A stretch of 64,000 nucleotides of DNA from the NCBI GenBank assembly GCA_034006575.1, contig JAVESN010000001.1, forward strand, positions 21,610 to 85,609, written 5' to 3'. Positions 34,456 through 42,949 of the stretch are shown here, piece after piece (positions within the stretch are counted from its first letter, which is position 1; every line of letters starts with the position of its first letter). The stretch comes from Methanimicrococcus sp034006575. Lineage in GTDB: Archaea; Halobacteriota; Methanosarcinia; Methanosarcinales; Methanosarcinaceae. The notes beneath the pieces were generated by a model. The model saw nothing but the letters and a program-made list of their open reading frames with translations, was not told where the DNA came from and ran no database searches. A program made the position numbers and the translations under genes.

Positions 34456-35928
34456 TTATAATAGCGGCGAAATCAAACGGCAAAACCCTTCTTTAATTCG
34501 GACAACCAAAGAGCGATTGTTGTATTTTTCAACCGTTACCTGCTCGCAATCCGTTTCCAGCTCTTTTAATATGATTCGGTTCATTTGCTCTCCGAACTCT
34601 TTGTCATAAATAAAAGCGTTGGTTTCAAAATTTAATTTAAAACTTCGAATATCCCAATTGGCGGTTCCGATTGTCGTCGCTTCTCCGTCAAAAACGGCCG
34701 TTTTGCTGTGAATAAATCCGTGCTCGTACGTATATCCTTTTGCGCCGAGCCGAATCAAATCCCCCAAATACGAATAAGACGCCCAATACACAAACGGATG
34801 GTCCGGCTTATTCGGAATGATGATTCGAACGTCTATTCCGGACAAGCAGGCGACTCGAAGCGCCTCGAAAATACTTTGATCCGGAATGAAATACGGGGTT
34901 TGAATGTAAATGGATTTTTTGGCGTGCCCGATTAAGCTTAAAAAACCGCTGTAAATGGCAGCACCCGGTGTGTCCGGTCCGGAAGAGGCGATTTGAACGG
35001 CTTTTCCTTCTCTTGGGGTGATTATTTTATCGGAATAGTATGTCGTATCGTCTTTGATTCTTTTTTCTTTGGCGGCGTAATTCCAATCCAATATGAATCG
35101 GCGCTGAAGGCCGGCAACGCCGCCGCCGCAAATTTTTAAATGCGTGTCGCGCCAATACCCAAGCGGTCCTTTTCCCAGGTATTCCGCTCCGATGTTAAAG
35201 CCGCCGATAAATCCGACTTCTCCGTCCACCACCAATATTTTTCGGTGATTTCGATAATTGATGCGTGTGTTAATGAAAGGAACCAAGAGGGGAAACGCGA
35301 TTTGAACGTCACCGCCGTTTTTTTTAACTTTTTTGTAAAAAGAGGACGGAACTTTATGAACGCCGACGGCGTCAAACAAAAGTCTGACTTTAACGCCGGA
35401 CGCCGCTTTTTCGGCCAGCAAATCCATGATCTCTTTTCCAAGCGCATCGTTTCGGATGATGTAATATTCCATATGAATGTGTTTTTTCGCGTTTTGAATC
35501 GCTTCTTTCATGGCTTTGAATTTATCTTCTCCGCGAATGTAAACCTCAATTTCGTTATTGCCGGTATATATCGCTTGATCTTGATTCAAAAGAAGCGTAA
35601 TGGTCGGCTCAAACATTTCTTCGGGCACTGTTTTTAAGTCTTTTTTTCCCAGTGACGCCAACTGACGGAATGAAAATTTTTCAAACTCTTTATCCGCTTC
35701 CAATTTTTTTCCGTATTTGTATTTTCCGTAAAGGTGCCGCCCGAAAAAAATATAGACGATGAATCCGACGACCGGAAGAAAAACCAGCAAAAGAATCCAA
35801 GCGGCTGCCACTTGCGGACTTCGGCGCTCATAAAATACAATGACAAGCGCCGCAATCAAATTTGTCAAAACGACAATCGCCCAAAGAAAAAAGTACACGT
35901 TTTGAATAACCATGCCACCGATTGCCAC
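34456..35928 (-). CDS. cls: Cardiolipin synthase-like phospholipase D family protein
   Basis: A 490-residue enzyme with an N-terminal PLDc_N membrane anchor (two hydrophobic segments, residues ~8-60, with the motif ERRSPQVAAAWILLLVFLP) and two HKD motifs: HRKILVVDGEVGFIGGFNIG (~225-244) and HSKTAVFDGEATTIGTANWD (~400-420). It probably condenses archaeal phospholipids into cardiolipin analogues. The GTG at 35928 is preceded by GAGGG; an ATG at 35913 is an alternative. Confidence 0.9.
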   Translation of the reverse strand: MAIGGMVIQNVYFFLWAIVVLTNLIAALVIVFYERRSPQVAAAWILLLVFLPVVGFIVYIFFGRHLYGKYKYGKKLEADKEFEKFSFRQLASLGKKDLKTVPEEMFEPTITLLLNQDQAIYTGNNEIEVYIRGEDKFKAMKEAIQNAKKHIHMEYYIIRNDALGKEIMDLLAEKAASGVKVRLLFDAVGVHKVPSSFYKKVKKNGGDVQIAFPLLVPFINTRINYRNHRKILVVDGEVGFIGGFNIGAEYLGKGPLGYWRDTHLKICGGGVAGLQRRFILDWNYAAKEKRIKDDTTYYSDKIITPREGKAVQIASSGPDTPGAAIYSGFLSLIGHAKKSIYIQTPYFIPDQSIFEALRVACLSGIDVRIIIPNKPDHPFVYWASYSYLGDLIRLGAKGYTYEHGFIHSKTAVFDGEATTIGTANWDIRSFKLNFETNAFIYDKEFGEQMNRIILKELETDCEQVTVEKYNNRSLVVRIKEGFCRLISPLL

Positions 35929-36130
35929 TTTTTTCCCTCTTTTATGTTTAGGCGGATTCCGCTTTAATGTTGCCTTCTTTTGTTTTTTATCATTTTATTT
36001 TTATTTTTTGTTCTTTTTTTTATTTTTTTATTCAAATTTATAAGAAGACAAACGCTCTGTTAATTTTAAGAGTTTATGCCGTTTCGGTTGATTTCGGTCC
36101 GTAAACGAAATTATTTTCATCCGTCGTCAA

Positions 36131-36218
36131 ATTTTTTCCTTTAAAAAATGAAATCTTTTCATCAATCAAATTTTTTCCTTTAAAAAATGAAATCTTTTCA
36201 TCAATCAAATTTTTTCCT
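36131..36218. repeat. 39-bp tandem repeat, ~2.3 copies
   Basis: Two exact 39-bp copies (36131-36169, 36170-36208) starting ATTTTTTCCTTTAAAAAATG, plus a partial third. The spacer 35929-36326 has no gene. Confidence 0.9.
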
Positions 36219-36293
36219 TTAAAGAGTCAATTTTTTCCCGTCAACTCAAACTCTTTCCTTTAAATGGAGTCCATCCTTTCTTTTAAAAAATTA

Positions 36294-36323
36294 AAAAAAG
36301 AAAACCGTTTTGTTCAACGGTTT
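36294..36323 (-). terminator. Terminator of rnc
   Basis: On the minus strand, AAACCGTT-GAACAA-AACGGTTT (36302-36323), then TTCTTTTTTT. Confidence 0.65.
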
Positions 36324-36326
36324 ATT

Positions 36327-37097
36327 TTATTCTTTATCCATCAAACCGATTCGTTTCAAACGGCGATTGATTTTGTCAGCCGCTTCTTTTTCGGCATCCG
36401 CTTTTGTTCTTCCGGTTCCTTTGCAGGAAATGGTTGTTTTAAGCGCGGTAATTTCTTTGGGAAGCGTGAATCCCATGATAAACGTTTTATCATGCGGCGG
36501 GCCTTCTTCTAAAATCAGTTCCGGTTCGGGGCGAAATCCTTTGTAGTGTTGTTGGCAAAACTCATAAAGTTTGACTTTGGGAGAAACCAAGGATTTGAGA
36601 GATTTATCCGTTTCTTTTTTATCGATGATGAATTGCCGGACAAAAGTTTCTGTCGGTTTTAGCCCCCCGTCTAAATATATCGCGCCGACGACGGCTTCTA
36701 AGAAGGTTGAGTTCATCTTCTTCGATTTTTCAAAAACGCATCTTTCAATGATTAAATAATCGTCCCACTCGTTTTTCTTTATAATATTTTCCAATTTTTC
36801 ATCGCAGACCAAAAGAGATCTCAAATTGGTCAGTTGTCCCCGTTCCAATTCCGTATAATTCTTAAACAAAAATTCCGAGACGATAAAATCTAAGATCGCG
36901 TCACCGAAAAAAGCGTTTTTTTTGTTGGCGGACTGAGTTCGCGATTCTTGCAATAAGGAAATATCATTGAATGAGTAACCGATTTCCGTTTCAAATTCCG
37001 TCAGCATGTCCGACGAATCATTTCGTCTCGTATCTTCTTCTGTTTCTTGTCGAGGGTCTTTGGGATACACGCCGTCTTCCTTTTTATCCTCCATCAT
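36327..37097 (-). CDS. rnc: RNase III-family protein with altered catalytic residues
   Basis: A 256-residue RNase III: an N-terminal charged extension (1-30), an endonuclease domain (31-160; GYSFNDISLLQESRT, FFGDAILDFIVSEFLF, LEAVVGAIYLDGG) and a dsRNA-binding domain (175-250; KLYEFCQQHYKG, GTGRTKADAEKEAADKI). In Escherichia coli RNase III the metal-binding residues are E38, E41, D45, D114 and E117. Aligned, these are Lys59, Ala62, Asp66, Thr131 and Glu134 here: three of five changed. It may bind dsRNA without cleaving it, or use a different site. Terminator present downstream. Confidence 0.85.
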   Translation of the reverse strand: MMEDKKEDGVYPKDPRQETEEDTRRNDSSDMLTEFETEIGYSFNDISLLQESRTQSANKKNAFFGDAILDFIVSEFLFKNYTELERGQLTNLRSLLVCDEKLENIIKKNEWDDYLIIERCVFEKSKKMNSTFLEAVVGAIYLDGGLKPTETFVRQFIIDKKETDKSLKSLVSPKVKLYEFCQQHYKGFRPEPELILEEGPPHDKTFIMGFTLPKEITALKTTISCKGTGRTKADAEKEAADKINRRLKRIGLMDKE

Positions 37098-37384
37098 ATC
37101 CTCAACTCCTCTCGTTTTTTACGGCGGGTTTTTCATTTTTCTTCCGCCGTTTTTTGTCTTCCCATCTAATACTTTTATCGGTTAATAATACTCTGTCCGT
37201 AACTTATTTTTAAAAATTCACAACATCTTTATGATTATTCATGATATATATTAGGACATTCGTGTTCTTAATATTTTCTATTATATCTTTTTATGTTTTA
37301 TATATTGCTGTAAATTTATTCCGCGTTAAATTTGCCTTGCCGAATACTTTCTTTTTTATTGGCCGTGCCCTTTTAAGAATTAAC

Positions 37385-37395
37385 CTTTATATACT
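37385..37395 (+). promoter_or_regulatory. TATA box of the Pycsar-effector-like gene
   Basis: CTTTATATACT about 55 bases before the ATG at 37447. Confidence 0.4.
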
Positions 37396-37446
37396 AATTC
37401 ATTACATATTGCATAATTATTGTTATGATATTTGTCGAGAATTGTT

Positions 37447-38265
37447 ATGCGCGAATTCTTTCATCAGACTTACAGTATAATTTTAGAACGACTCCGGTAC
37501 GCGGAAACGAAAAACACAATCTTATTGACAATTTTGGGCGTTTTGGTTATCGGTTCCTTTCGTATTTACAATGAAACCCCGTATAGACCGTTAGTAGCCA
37601 CTATTTATTTTTGGATTTTTCTTGTCTTTTCCTTTTTGGCGATGGTGACGGTATTGACATCGTTTATGCCAAACATCAAGCTTCAATATTTGTATAAGAC
37701 AAAAGATCCGCTTCCCACGGACAGTTTGATTTATTACGAGCATATCGCCAAATTTGACGACGCAAAACAATACGTTTCCGCCGTCAACAAAGTTTATTTC
37801 AATAACGAAGGCGTTCCGACAAATCTGGATTACGACTTGGCCGCTCAAATTATATTAAACTCCAGATCCACTTACAGAAAATCCGTCATCTCCTACTACG
37901 CCATCGTCTTAACGATTTGCTCTTTATTAACGCCTGTTGTCGGCGGCGTTTATCTGTTTTTCTCCACTTATTTCTATTGGAGTTCGGAAAGCGGCCGAAC
38001 AAGGCTGAAATTCGGAAGACGAAAACAAAAGAAAGAAGAAATCAAAGAAATTCGAAACAATCCGTTTCAAGAAATCAGCCGCCGTCTTCATCGTCCGTAT
38101 TCCTCCAAAAATTTTCGAAAAATAACTCCCGTTGAAAATCTCGAAAATCCGGGAGGCCCTGAAAATCCGAAACACGTTGAAAATGCGGGAAGTGTCGAAA
38201 ATCCGAAACACGTTGAAAATGCGGGAAGTGTCGAAAATCCGAAACACGTTGAAAATATGAAATGA
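37447..38265 (+). CDS. Pycsar-effector-like membrane protein (PycTM/DUF5706) with repeat tail
   Basis: A 272-residue protein. Residues 1-195 match what I know of the PycTM/DUF5706 family: a helix ending AETKNTILLTILG, two close membrane spans (~24-75), a middle part DSLIYYEHIAKFDDAKQYV, LDYDLAAQIILNSRSTYRKS, and a third span (~143-178). Such proteins are cyclic-nucleotide-gated membrane effectors in Pycsar anti-phage defence; no cyclase gene is adjacent, so a defence role is uncertain. Residues 228-272 are a 12-residue repeat (VENPKHVENAGS). The ATG at 37447 is preferred over TTG at 37432. Confidence 0.65.
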   Translation: MREFFHQTYSIILERLRYAETKNTILLTILGVLVIGSFRIYNETPYRPLVATIYFWIFLVFSFLAMVTVLTSFMPNIKLQYLYKTKDPLPTDSLIYYEHIAKFDDAKQYVSAVNKVYFNNEGVPTNLDYDLAAQIILNSRSTYRKSVISYYAIVLTICSLLTPVVGGVYLFFSTYFYWSSESGRTRLKFGRRKQKKEEIKEIRNNPFQEISRRLHRPYSSKNFRKITPVENLENPGGPENPKHVENAGSVENPKHVENAGSVENPKHVENMK

Positions 38266-38320
38266 TTTAAAAATACGGGAAGCGCTGAAAACTCAAAATG
38301 CGTTGAAATCGTGGAATGAG
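38128..38320. repeat. 18/36-bp repeat crossing the gene end
   Basis: Copies of GTTGAAAATGCGGGAAGT and GTCGAAAATCCGAAACAC that make up the protein's C-terminal repeat and continue, degenerate and with the frame lost, beyond the TGA at 38263-38265. Confidence 0.85.
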
Positions 38321-38479
38321 TCGATAAGAAAAATATTTCCAAAAAGTGCTGATTTCTCGGAAGTGGCGCCGAATAAGTAATAATAATAGAAAATATGTTG
38401 GATAACGGACCGGCAATGTGTTTGAATTCCATGTCACTCTTCAGGTCATGGAATCATGGACTTCTTGATTGAAAACGGG

Positions 38480-38770
38480 ACGTGTTGAAAACCCGAATGT
38501 GTTAAAAAATCGGAATGAATTAAAAATACGGATATTCTGAAAATCCGAAACCTGTTGAAATATGGAATTCGCTGAAAACCTGAATGTGTTAAAAATTCGG
38601 AATGAATTAAAAATACGGATATTCTGAAAATCCGAAATATGCTGAAATACGGAATTCGTTAAAAACCCGAATGTGTTAAAAAATCGGAATGAATTAAAAA
38701 TACGGATATGCTGAAAATCCGAAACCTGCTGAAATACGGAATTCGCTGAAAACCCGAAACGCGTTGAAAT
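38480..38770. repeat. 87-bp higher-order tandem repeat, ~3.2 copies
   Basis: GAATGT or its equivalent recurs at 38495, 38582, 38669 and 38756, exactly 87 bases apart. Each unit is itself built from ~18-bp phrases (AAAATCCGAAACC, AATTCGCTGAAAACC) related to the repeat inside the upstream gene. Confidence 0.9.
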
Positions 38771-39282
38771 TAAAATGAAATCAGCCTTTTTTTGTTATTT
38801 TTCCTCGGTCTTTTTTGGGAATACCTTTAAATATAATATGTCCTATTTCTCGTTCGTCTTACTTATTAACAAGACGGAGAAATCCGCTTGTCTAATATTA
38901 ATCCGGTGAGAACTGTAGGAACAACATAAGTGTCAGGGCCAATTCACGAATGCCCGATTTCCGTTTATTGGAAAAACACGAAAATGTTAGAATTAATATT
39001 TTTCGTTGTCGATGTTGTGGATGGATTAAATGAGATGCGTAACTGAAATCGTCATGAATCTGAGCGGACTTTGCTCTTTTTCGCCGATTTGTCCGTCTTA
39101 TTATAGTTGATATCAGAGTGACTTTTTACGGGGGCCGAGGAAAAATTGCCGCCCAAATCACTTTTATTGACTGTTTTACGGCTTAACGAATCGCGGTTTT
39201 TAGGTTTTAATCTTCTTCCATAGCTTCTGACCTGTTGTCTGAACTCCCGGTATTTCGACAGTATAACCAAAGGAGTCAAAAA
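38771..39282 (+). promoter_or_regulatory. Promoter and long leader of the rpl3 operon
   Basis: TTTAAATATA at 38827-38836 is a good TATA box, placing the transcript start near 38860 and giving a leader of over 400 nt. The leader contains inverted repeats (for example around 38993-39015) but no RNA family that I recognise. AAAGGAGT precedes the rpl3 start. Confidence 0.45.
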
Positions 39283-40296
39283 ATGTCAAGCATACACAGA
39301 CCCGTCAGAGGTTCCAGAGCTTACAGCCCTCGAAAGAGAGCAAAAAGCCATATCCCCAGATTCAGATCCTGGCCGGAAGCCTCGGGCGAACCTAAATTAC
39401 AGGCATTTGCAGGATACAAAGCAGGTATGACTCATGTCATTATGGTGGATGACATCAAAAACAGTCTTACCAACGGCGCGGAAATTTCAGTTCCGGTAAC
39501 GATTATTGAAACGCCCGCCATTCGAATCGCTGCGATTCGCGCCTATGTAAAAAACACATTCGGTGAAGTTGCCGCCGCAGAAGCCTGGACAACAACGCTT
39601 GAGCCGGAATTGGAGCGCAGATTGCGTGTCCCCAAATCCGACAAAACAGCGGAAGCATTTGCAAAAATTGAAAAATTAATTGCAAACGGCGAAGTGACCG
39701 ACATTCGTGTCATCACGTACACGCAACCCAAGGCCATCGCAAGCGTTCCCAAAAAAGTTCCCGACGTCATGGAAACAGGAATCAGCGGAACCGACATGAG
39801 CGCAAAATTCGAGTACGCCAAGTCTATTCTCGGCACGGAAATCAAATTCACCGACGTCTTTAAAAACGGCGCCATCGTCGACACGGCCGCCATTACGACC
39901 GGTAAAGGAACTCAAGGTCCCGTTAAAAGATGGGGCATCTCCTTGATGAAAGGAAAACACTCCCGTCAAGGCAGCTTGAGACAGGTCGGCACACTCGGTC
40001 CGTTCCGTCCGGCACACGTTCAGTGGCAGGTCCCCGCAATGGGTCAAACCGGTTACCACCAAAGAACCGAATACAACAAACGCATTTTAAAAATCGGCGA
40101 AAACGGCGCGGAAGTCACACCCGCAGGCGGCATCGTCAACTACGGTCTTGTCAGCGGCGAATACATCCTCATCAAAGGAAGCGTCCCCGGACCGTCCAAA
40201 CGATTAATCCGCATCCGAGACCCGATCCGATTCAACAAAGCACAGCCCGGCGAACCGCAAATCGTTCATGTCAGCGTGCAGTCTCAGCAGGGGTGA
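39283..40296 (+). CDS. rpl3: Ribosomal protein uL3
   Basis: A 337-residue large-subunit protein near the peptidyl transferase centre. MSSIHRPVRGSRAYSPRKRAKSHIPRFRSW is the archaeal/eukaryal N-terminus; GISLMKGKHSRQGSLRQVGTLGP and WQVPAMGQTGYHQRTEYNKRI form the conserved core. ATG at 39283 with AAAGGAG upstream. First gene of the S10-like operon, which runs to rpl19e. Confidence 0.97.
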   Translation: MSSIHRPVRGSRAYSPRKRAKSHIPRFRSWPEASGEPKLQAFAGYKAGMTHVIMVDDIKNSLTNGAEISVPVTIIETPAIRIAAIRAYVKNTFGEVAAAEAWTTTLEPELERRLRVPKSDKTAEAFAKIEKLIANGEVTDIRVITYTQPKAIASVPKKVPDVMETGISGTDMSAKFEYAKSILGTEIKFTDVFKNGAIVDTAAITTGKGTQGPVKRWGISLMKGKHSRQGSLRQVGTLGPFRPAHVQWQVPAMGQTGYHQRTEYNKRILKIGENGAEVTPAGGIVNYGLVSGEYILIKGSVPGPSKRLIRIRDPIRFNKAQPGEPQIVHVSVQSQQG

Positions 40297-40302
40297 AATA
40301 AA

Positions 40303-41076
40303 ATGGCAACAGCAAAAATTTTAGATTTATCCGGCAACCCGGTCGGCGAAGTCGAACTTCCAATCGTTTTTTCGGAAGATTACCGCCCCGACCTGATTAA
40401 AAAAGCCGTTTTGGCCGCTCAAGCCAACAGAAGACACCCGTACGGCCCGACGCTCTATTCCGGTATGCAGACCTCTGCGACAGGATGGGGTTCCGGTCGC
40501 GGCGCTTCTCACGTTCCGAGAATCGTCAATGGCTCTCGCGCCGCACGTATCCCCCACGCAAAAGGAGGACGCCGCGCGCACCCGCCAAAACCCGAAACGG
40601 ATTACTCCGAAAAAGTCAACAAAAAGGAAAGGCGCATGGCTGTCCGGTCCGCGATTGCGGCAACCTGCAGCGAAGATCTCGTCATCTCACGCGGCCACAT
40701 CTTCCTGACCGAAGAACTTCCGATTGTTGCCGACAACGCTTTTGAAGCACTTTCCAAAACAAAAGATGTCGTTTCTTTCTTTGAAGCCATCGGCGTTTAC
40801 GAAGACGTCGTCCGCGCAAAAGAAGGCCGAAACATTCGTGCCGGCCGCGGTAAAATGAGAGGAAGAAAATACAAGAACAAAAAGAGTCTCTTGGTCGTCA
40901 CAGGTCAAAACGCAGCCGTTTCCAAAGCCGCAAGAAACTTATCCGGTGTCGATATCGCAACCGTTGCGGAACTCAACGCCGAGCTTCTCGCGCCCGGAAC
41001 GCACGCCGGCCGTTTAACGGTTTGGACCAAAGCCGCCATTGAGGAATTGACGCAAAAGGAAGGTGTTTTGGAATGA
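40303..41076 (+). CDS. rpl4: Ribosomal protein uL4
   Basis: A 257-residue archaeal L4 (L1e type). Markers: DLSGNPVGEVELP, PYGPTLYSGMQTSATGWGSGRGASHVPRI (extended loop lining the exit tunnel), and GRGKMRGRKYKNKKSLLVV. The end overlaps the rpl23 start by four bases. Confidence 0.97.
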   Translation: MATAKILDLSGNPVGEVELPIVFSEDYRPDLIKKAVLAAQANRRHPYGPTLYSGMQTSATGWGSGRGASHVPRIVNGSRAARIPHAKGGRRAHPPKPETDYSEKVNKKERRMAVRSAIAATCSEDLVISRGHIFLTEELPIVADNAFEALSKTKDVVSFFEAIGVYEDVVRAKEGRNIRAGRGKMRGRKYKNKKSLLVVTGQNAAVSKAARNLSGVDIATVAELNAELLAPGTHAGRLTVWTKAAIEELTQKEGVLE

Positions 41077-41321
41077 TGTCCGTAAAATATCCGTTCATTA
41101 CAGAAAAGGCCATGCTCCACATGGAAAACAGTAAGCTCCAAGTCATCGTCGATTTCCGTGCCAACAAGCACCAAATCAGAGCCGACATCGAAGAGCTTTA
41201 TGGTTTTAAGGTGACGAATGTCAGAACCATGACCACCATGAAAGGGCAGAAAAAAGCAATCATTACTTTCGAAAAGCCGGATGCTGCAAGCGAAATCGCA
41301 ACCAGGCTCGGATTGGCATAA
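41073..41321 (+). CDS. rpl23: Ribosomal protein uL23
   Basis: An 82-residue L23 at the tunnel exit, a docking site for SRP and the translocon. YPFITEKAMLHMENSKLQVIVDFRANKHQIRADIEELYGFKV is the family core. The start overlaps the rpl4 stop (ATGATG), so coupling is likely; the second ATG at 41076 is also possible. Confidence 0.96.
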   Translation: MMSVKYPFITEKAMLHMENSKLQVIVDFRANKHQIRADIEELYGFKVTNVRTMTTMKGQKKAIITFEKPDAASEIATRLGLA

Positions 41322-41331
41322 GGTGGTATAA

Positions 41332-42048
41332 ATGGGTAAACGAATTATCGCACAGAGAAGAGGTAAAGGCAGCCCGATCTTCCGCGCCCCTTCTCACAAA
41401 TTTAAAGCAGAATTAATGCATCCCGAAACGGAAGCCGGAGCAACTTTAAACGGCACCGTTATCGATGTCGAACACGACCCGGCAAGAGCGGCTCCCATTA
41501 TTAAAGTCTTCTTTGATAACGGGCACTCTCAGCTTCTCATGGCTTGCGAGGGCGTCGCCGTCGGACAAACCGTTTCCTGCGGACCGGATGCCGAAATAAA
41601 AGCCGGAAACATTCTTCCGCTCGGAAAAATTCCGGAAGGAGTTTTAATTTGCAATGTGGAAGGAAAACCCGGAGACGGCGGAAAATTCACCCGATCTTCG
41701 GGAACTTACGCAACCGTTGTTTCTCACGAAGAGAAAAGAACCTCCATTCAAATGCCCTCGGGTGTTTTGAAATGGTTCAACCCCGAATGCCGCGCATTAA
41801 TCGGGGTGGTCGCGGGCGGAGGGCGTATTGAAAAACCGTTCCTTAAAGCCGGTAAAAAATTCCACAAAATGAACGTTCGTGCAACAAGATTCCCGCGTGT
41901 CAGAGGTGTCGCTATGAACCCCAGAGACCATCCGTTTGGCGGAGGTAACACACAGCACCCCTGCCGTTCGACAACCGTCAGCAGAAACGCACCCCCGGGA
42001 GCCAAAGTCGGTCACATTGCCGCACGCAGAACCGGAAAGAAACGTTAA
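41332..42048 (+). CDS. rpl2: Ribosomal protein uL2
   Basis: A 238-residue L2, essential for subunit joining and the peptidyl transferase centre. MGKRIIAQRRGKGSPIFRAPSHKFK and the C-terminal PRVRGVAMNPRDHPFGGGNTQHPCRS (with the conserved His region) identify it. GGTGGTATAA precedes the ATG. Confidence 0.97.
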   Translation: MGKRIIAQRRGKGSPIFRAPSHKFKAELMHPETEAGATLNGTVIDVEHDPARAAPIIKVFFDNGHSQLLMACEGVAVGQTVSCGPDAEIKAGNILPLGKIPEGVLICNVEGKPGDGGKFTRSSGTYATVVSHEEKRTSIQMPSGVLKWFNPECRALIGVVAGGGRIEKPFLKAGKKFHKMNVRATRFPRVRGVAMNPRDHPFGGGNTQHPCRSTTVSRNAPPGAKVGHIAARRTGKKR

Positions 42049-42057
42049 GGTGATATC

Positions 42058-42486
42058 ATGGCAGTTAAAAAAGCAGGCGCTACCAAAGGCGCATCCAGAT
42101 TACCAAAGCGTAAGGGTGAGTTTACTTACCGCGGAAAAACAATCGCTGAGCTTCAAGCTTTAAGCATTGACGAATTCGCAGAACTTCTCCCTTCACGCGA
42201 GAGAAGAACAATTAAAAGAGGTTTCTCAGAAGTCCAAAAGAAAGCCCTTGCGGACATGAGAGAAGGAAAAGATGTCAGAACCCACACACGCGGTATGATT
42301 ATTTTGCCGGAAATGGTCGGCCAGACAATTTCTGTCTACAACGGCAAAAAATTCGTCGACATCGAAATCCAGCCGGAAATGGTGGCTCATCGCTTCGGTG
42401 AGTTCGCTCCGACAAGAAACAGAGTTTCCCACGGCAGTGCCGGTGTCGGCGCAACCCGTTCCAGTAAATTCGTTCCGTTGAAATGA
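42058..42486 (+). CDS. rps19: Ribosomal protein uS19
   Basis: A 142-residue archaeal S19 (S15 of eukaryotes). EFAELLPSRERRTIKRGF and MVGQTISVYNGKKFVDIEIQPEMVAHRFGEFAPTRNRVSHG are the signature segments. A TCATGGCAG start follows GGTGATA. Confidence 0.96.
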   Translation: MAVKKAGATKGASRLPKRKGEFTYRGKTIAELQALSIDEFAELLPSRERRTIKRGFSEVQKKALADMREGKDVRTHTRGMIILPEMVGQTISVYNGKKFVDIEIQPEMVAHRFGEFAPTRNRVSHGSAGVGATRSSKFVPLK

Positions 42487-42495
42487 GGTGTAATA

Positions 42496-42948
42496 ATGGG
42501 AAGACTTAACTATGCAGTAACAGCCGATCCGGAGACATCCTCAAAAGCAACGGCTTCCGAACTTCACATCTCTTTTAAGAAAACAAGAGAGATTTGCCAT
42601 TTCATCCAGGGAATGAAATTGCCGCAAGCGCAATCCTTTTTAAACGATGTCGCGGACATGAAAAAAGCCGTTCCGTTTAAAAGGCATACCGACGGCGCCG
42701 GCCACAAAAAAGGCATGGCCGCCGGCCGATATCCCGTCAACGCTTCGGTGGAAGTGTTGAAAGTTTTGAAGAATGCGGAAAGCAACGCCGAGTACAAAGG
42801 ACTTGAACCCTCTCGCATGTATGTCAAAAGCATTCGCGCCAACCGAGGACGAGTCATTCGCGGATATTCTCCCAGAGCTCGCGGACGCGCCTCTCCGAAA
42901 AACACCACCACGGTGAATATTGAAATCATTTTAAGCGAGGTGCTCTAA
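42496..42948 (+). CDS. rpl22: Ribosomal protein uL22
   Basis: A 150-residue L22 (archaeal L17e-like) of the exit tunnel. ASELHISFKKTREICHFIQGMKLPQAQSFLNDV and the tunnel hairpin PRARGRASPKNTTTVNIEIILSE are recognised. GAGGTGTAATA site upstream. Confidence 0.96.
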   Translation: MGRLNYAVTADPETSSKATASELHISFKKTREICHFIQGMKLPQAQSFLNDVADMKKAVPFKRHTDGAGHKKGMAAGRYPVNASVEVLKVLKNAESNAEYKGLEPSRMYVKSIRANRGRVIRGYSPRARGRASPKNTTTVNIEIILSEVL

Positions 42949-42949
42949 T

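Noticed and set aside
39028..39065. Possible C/D box sRNA (ATGAGATG, CTGA, GTCATGA, CTGA) in the rpl3 leader
   Set aside because: The first box pair is only five bases apart, too short for a guide, and the C box deviates from RUGAUGA.
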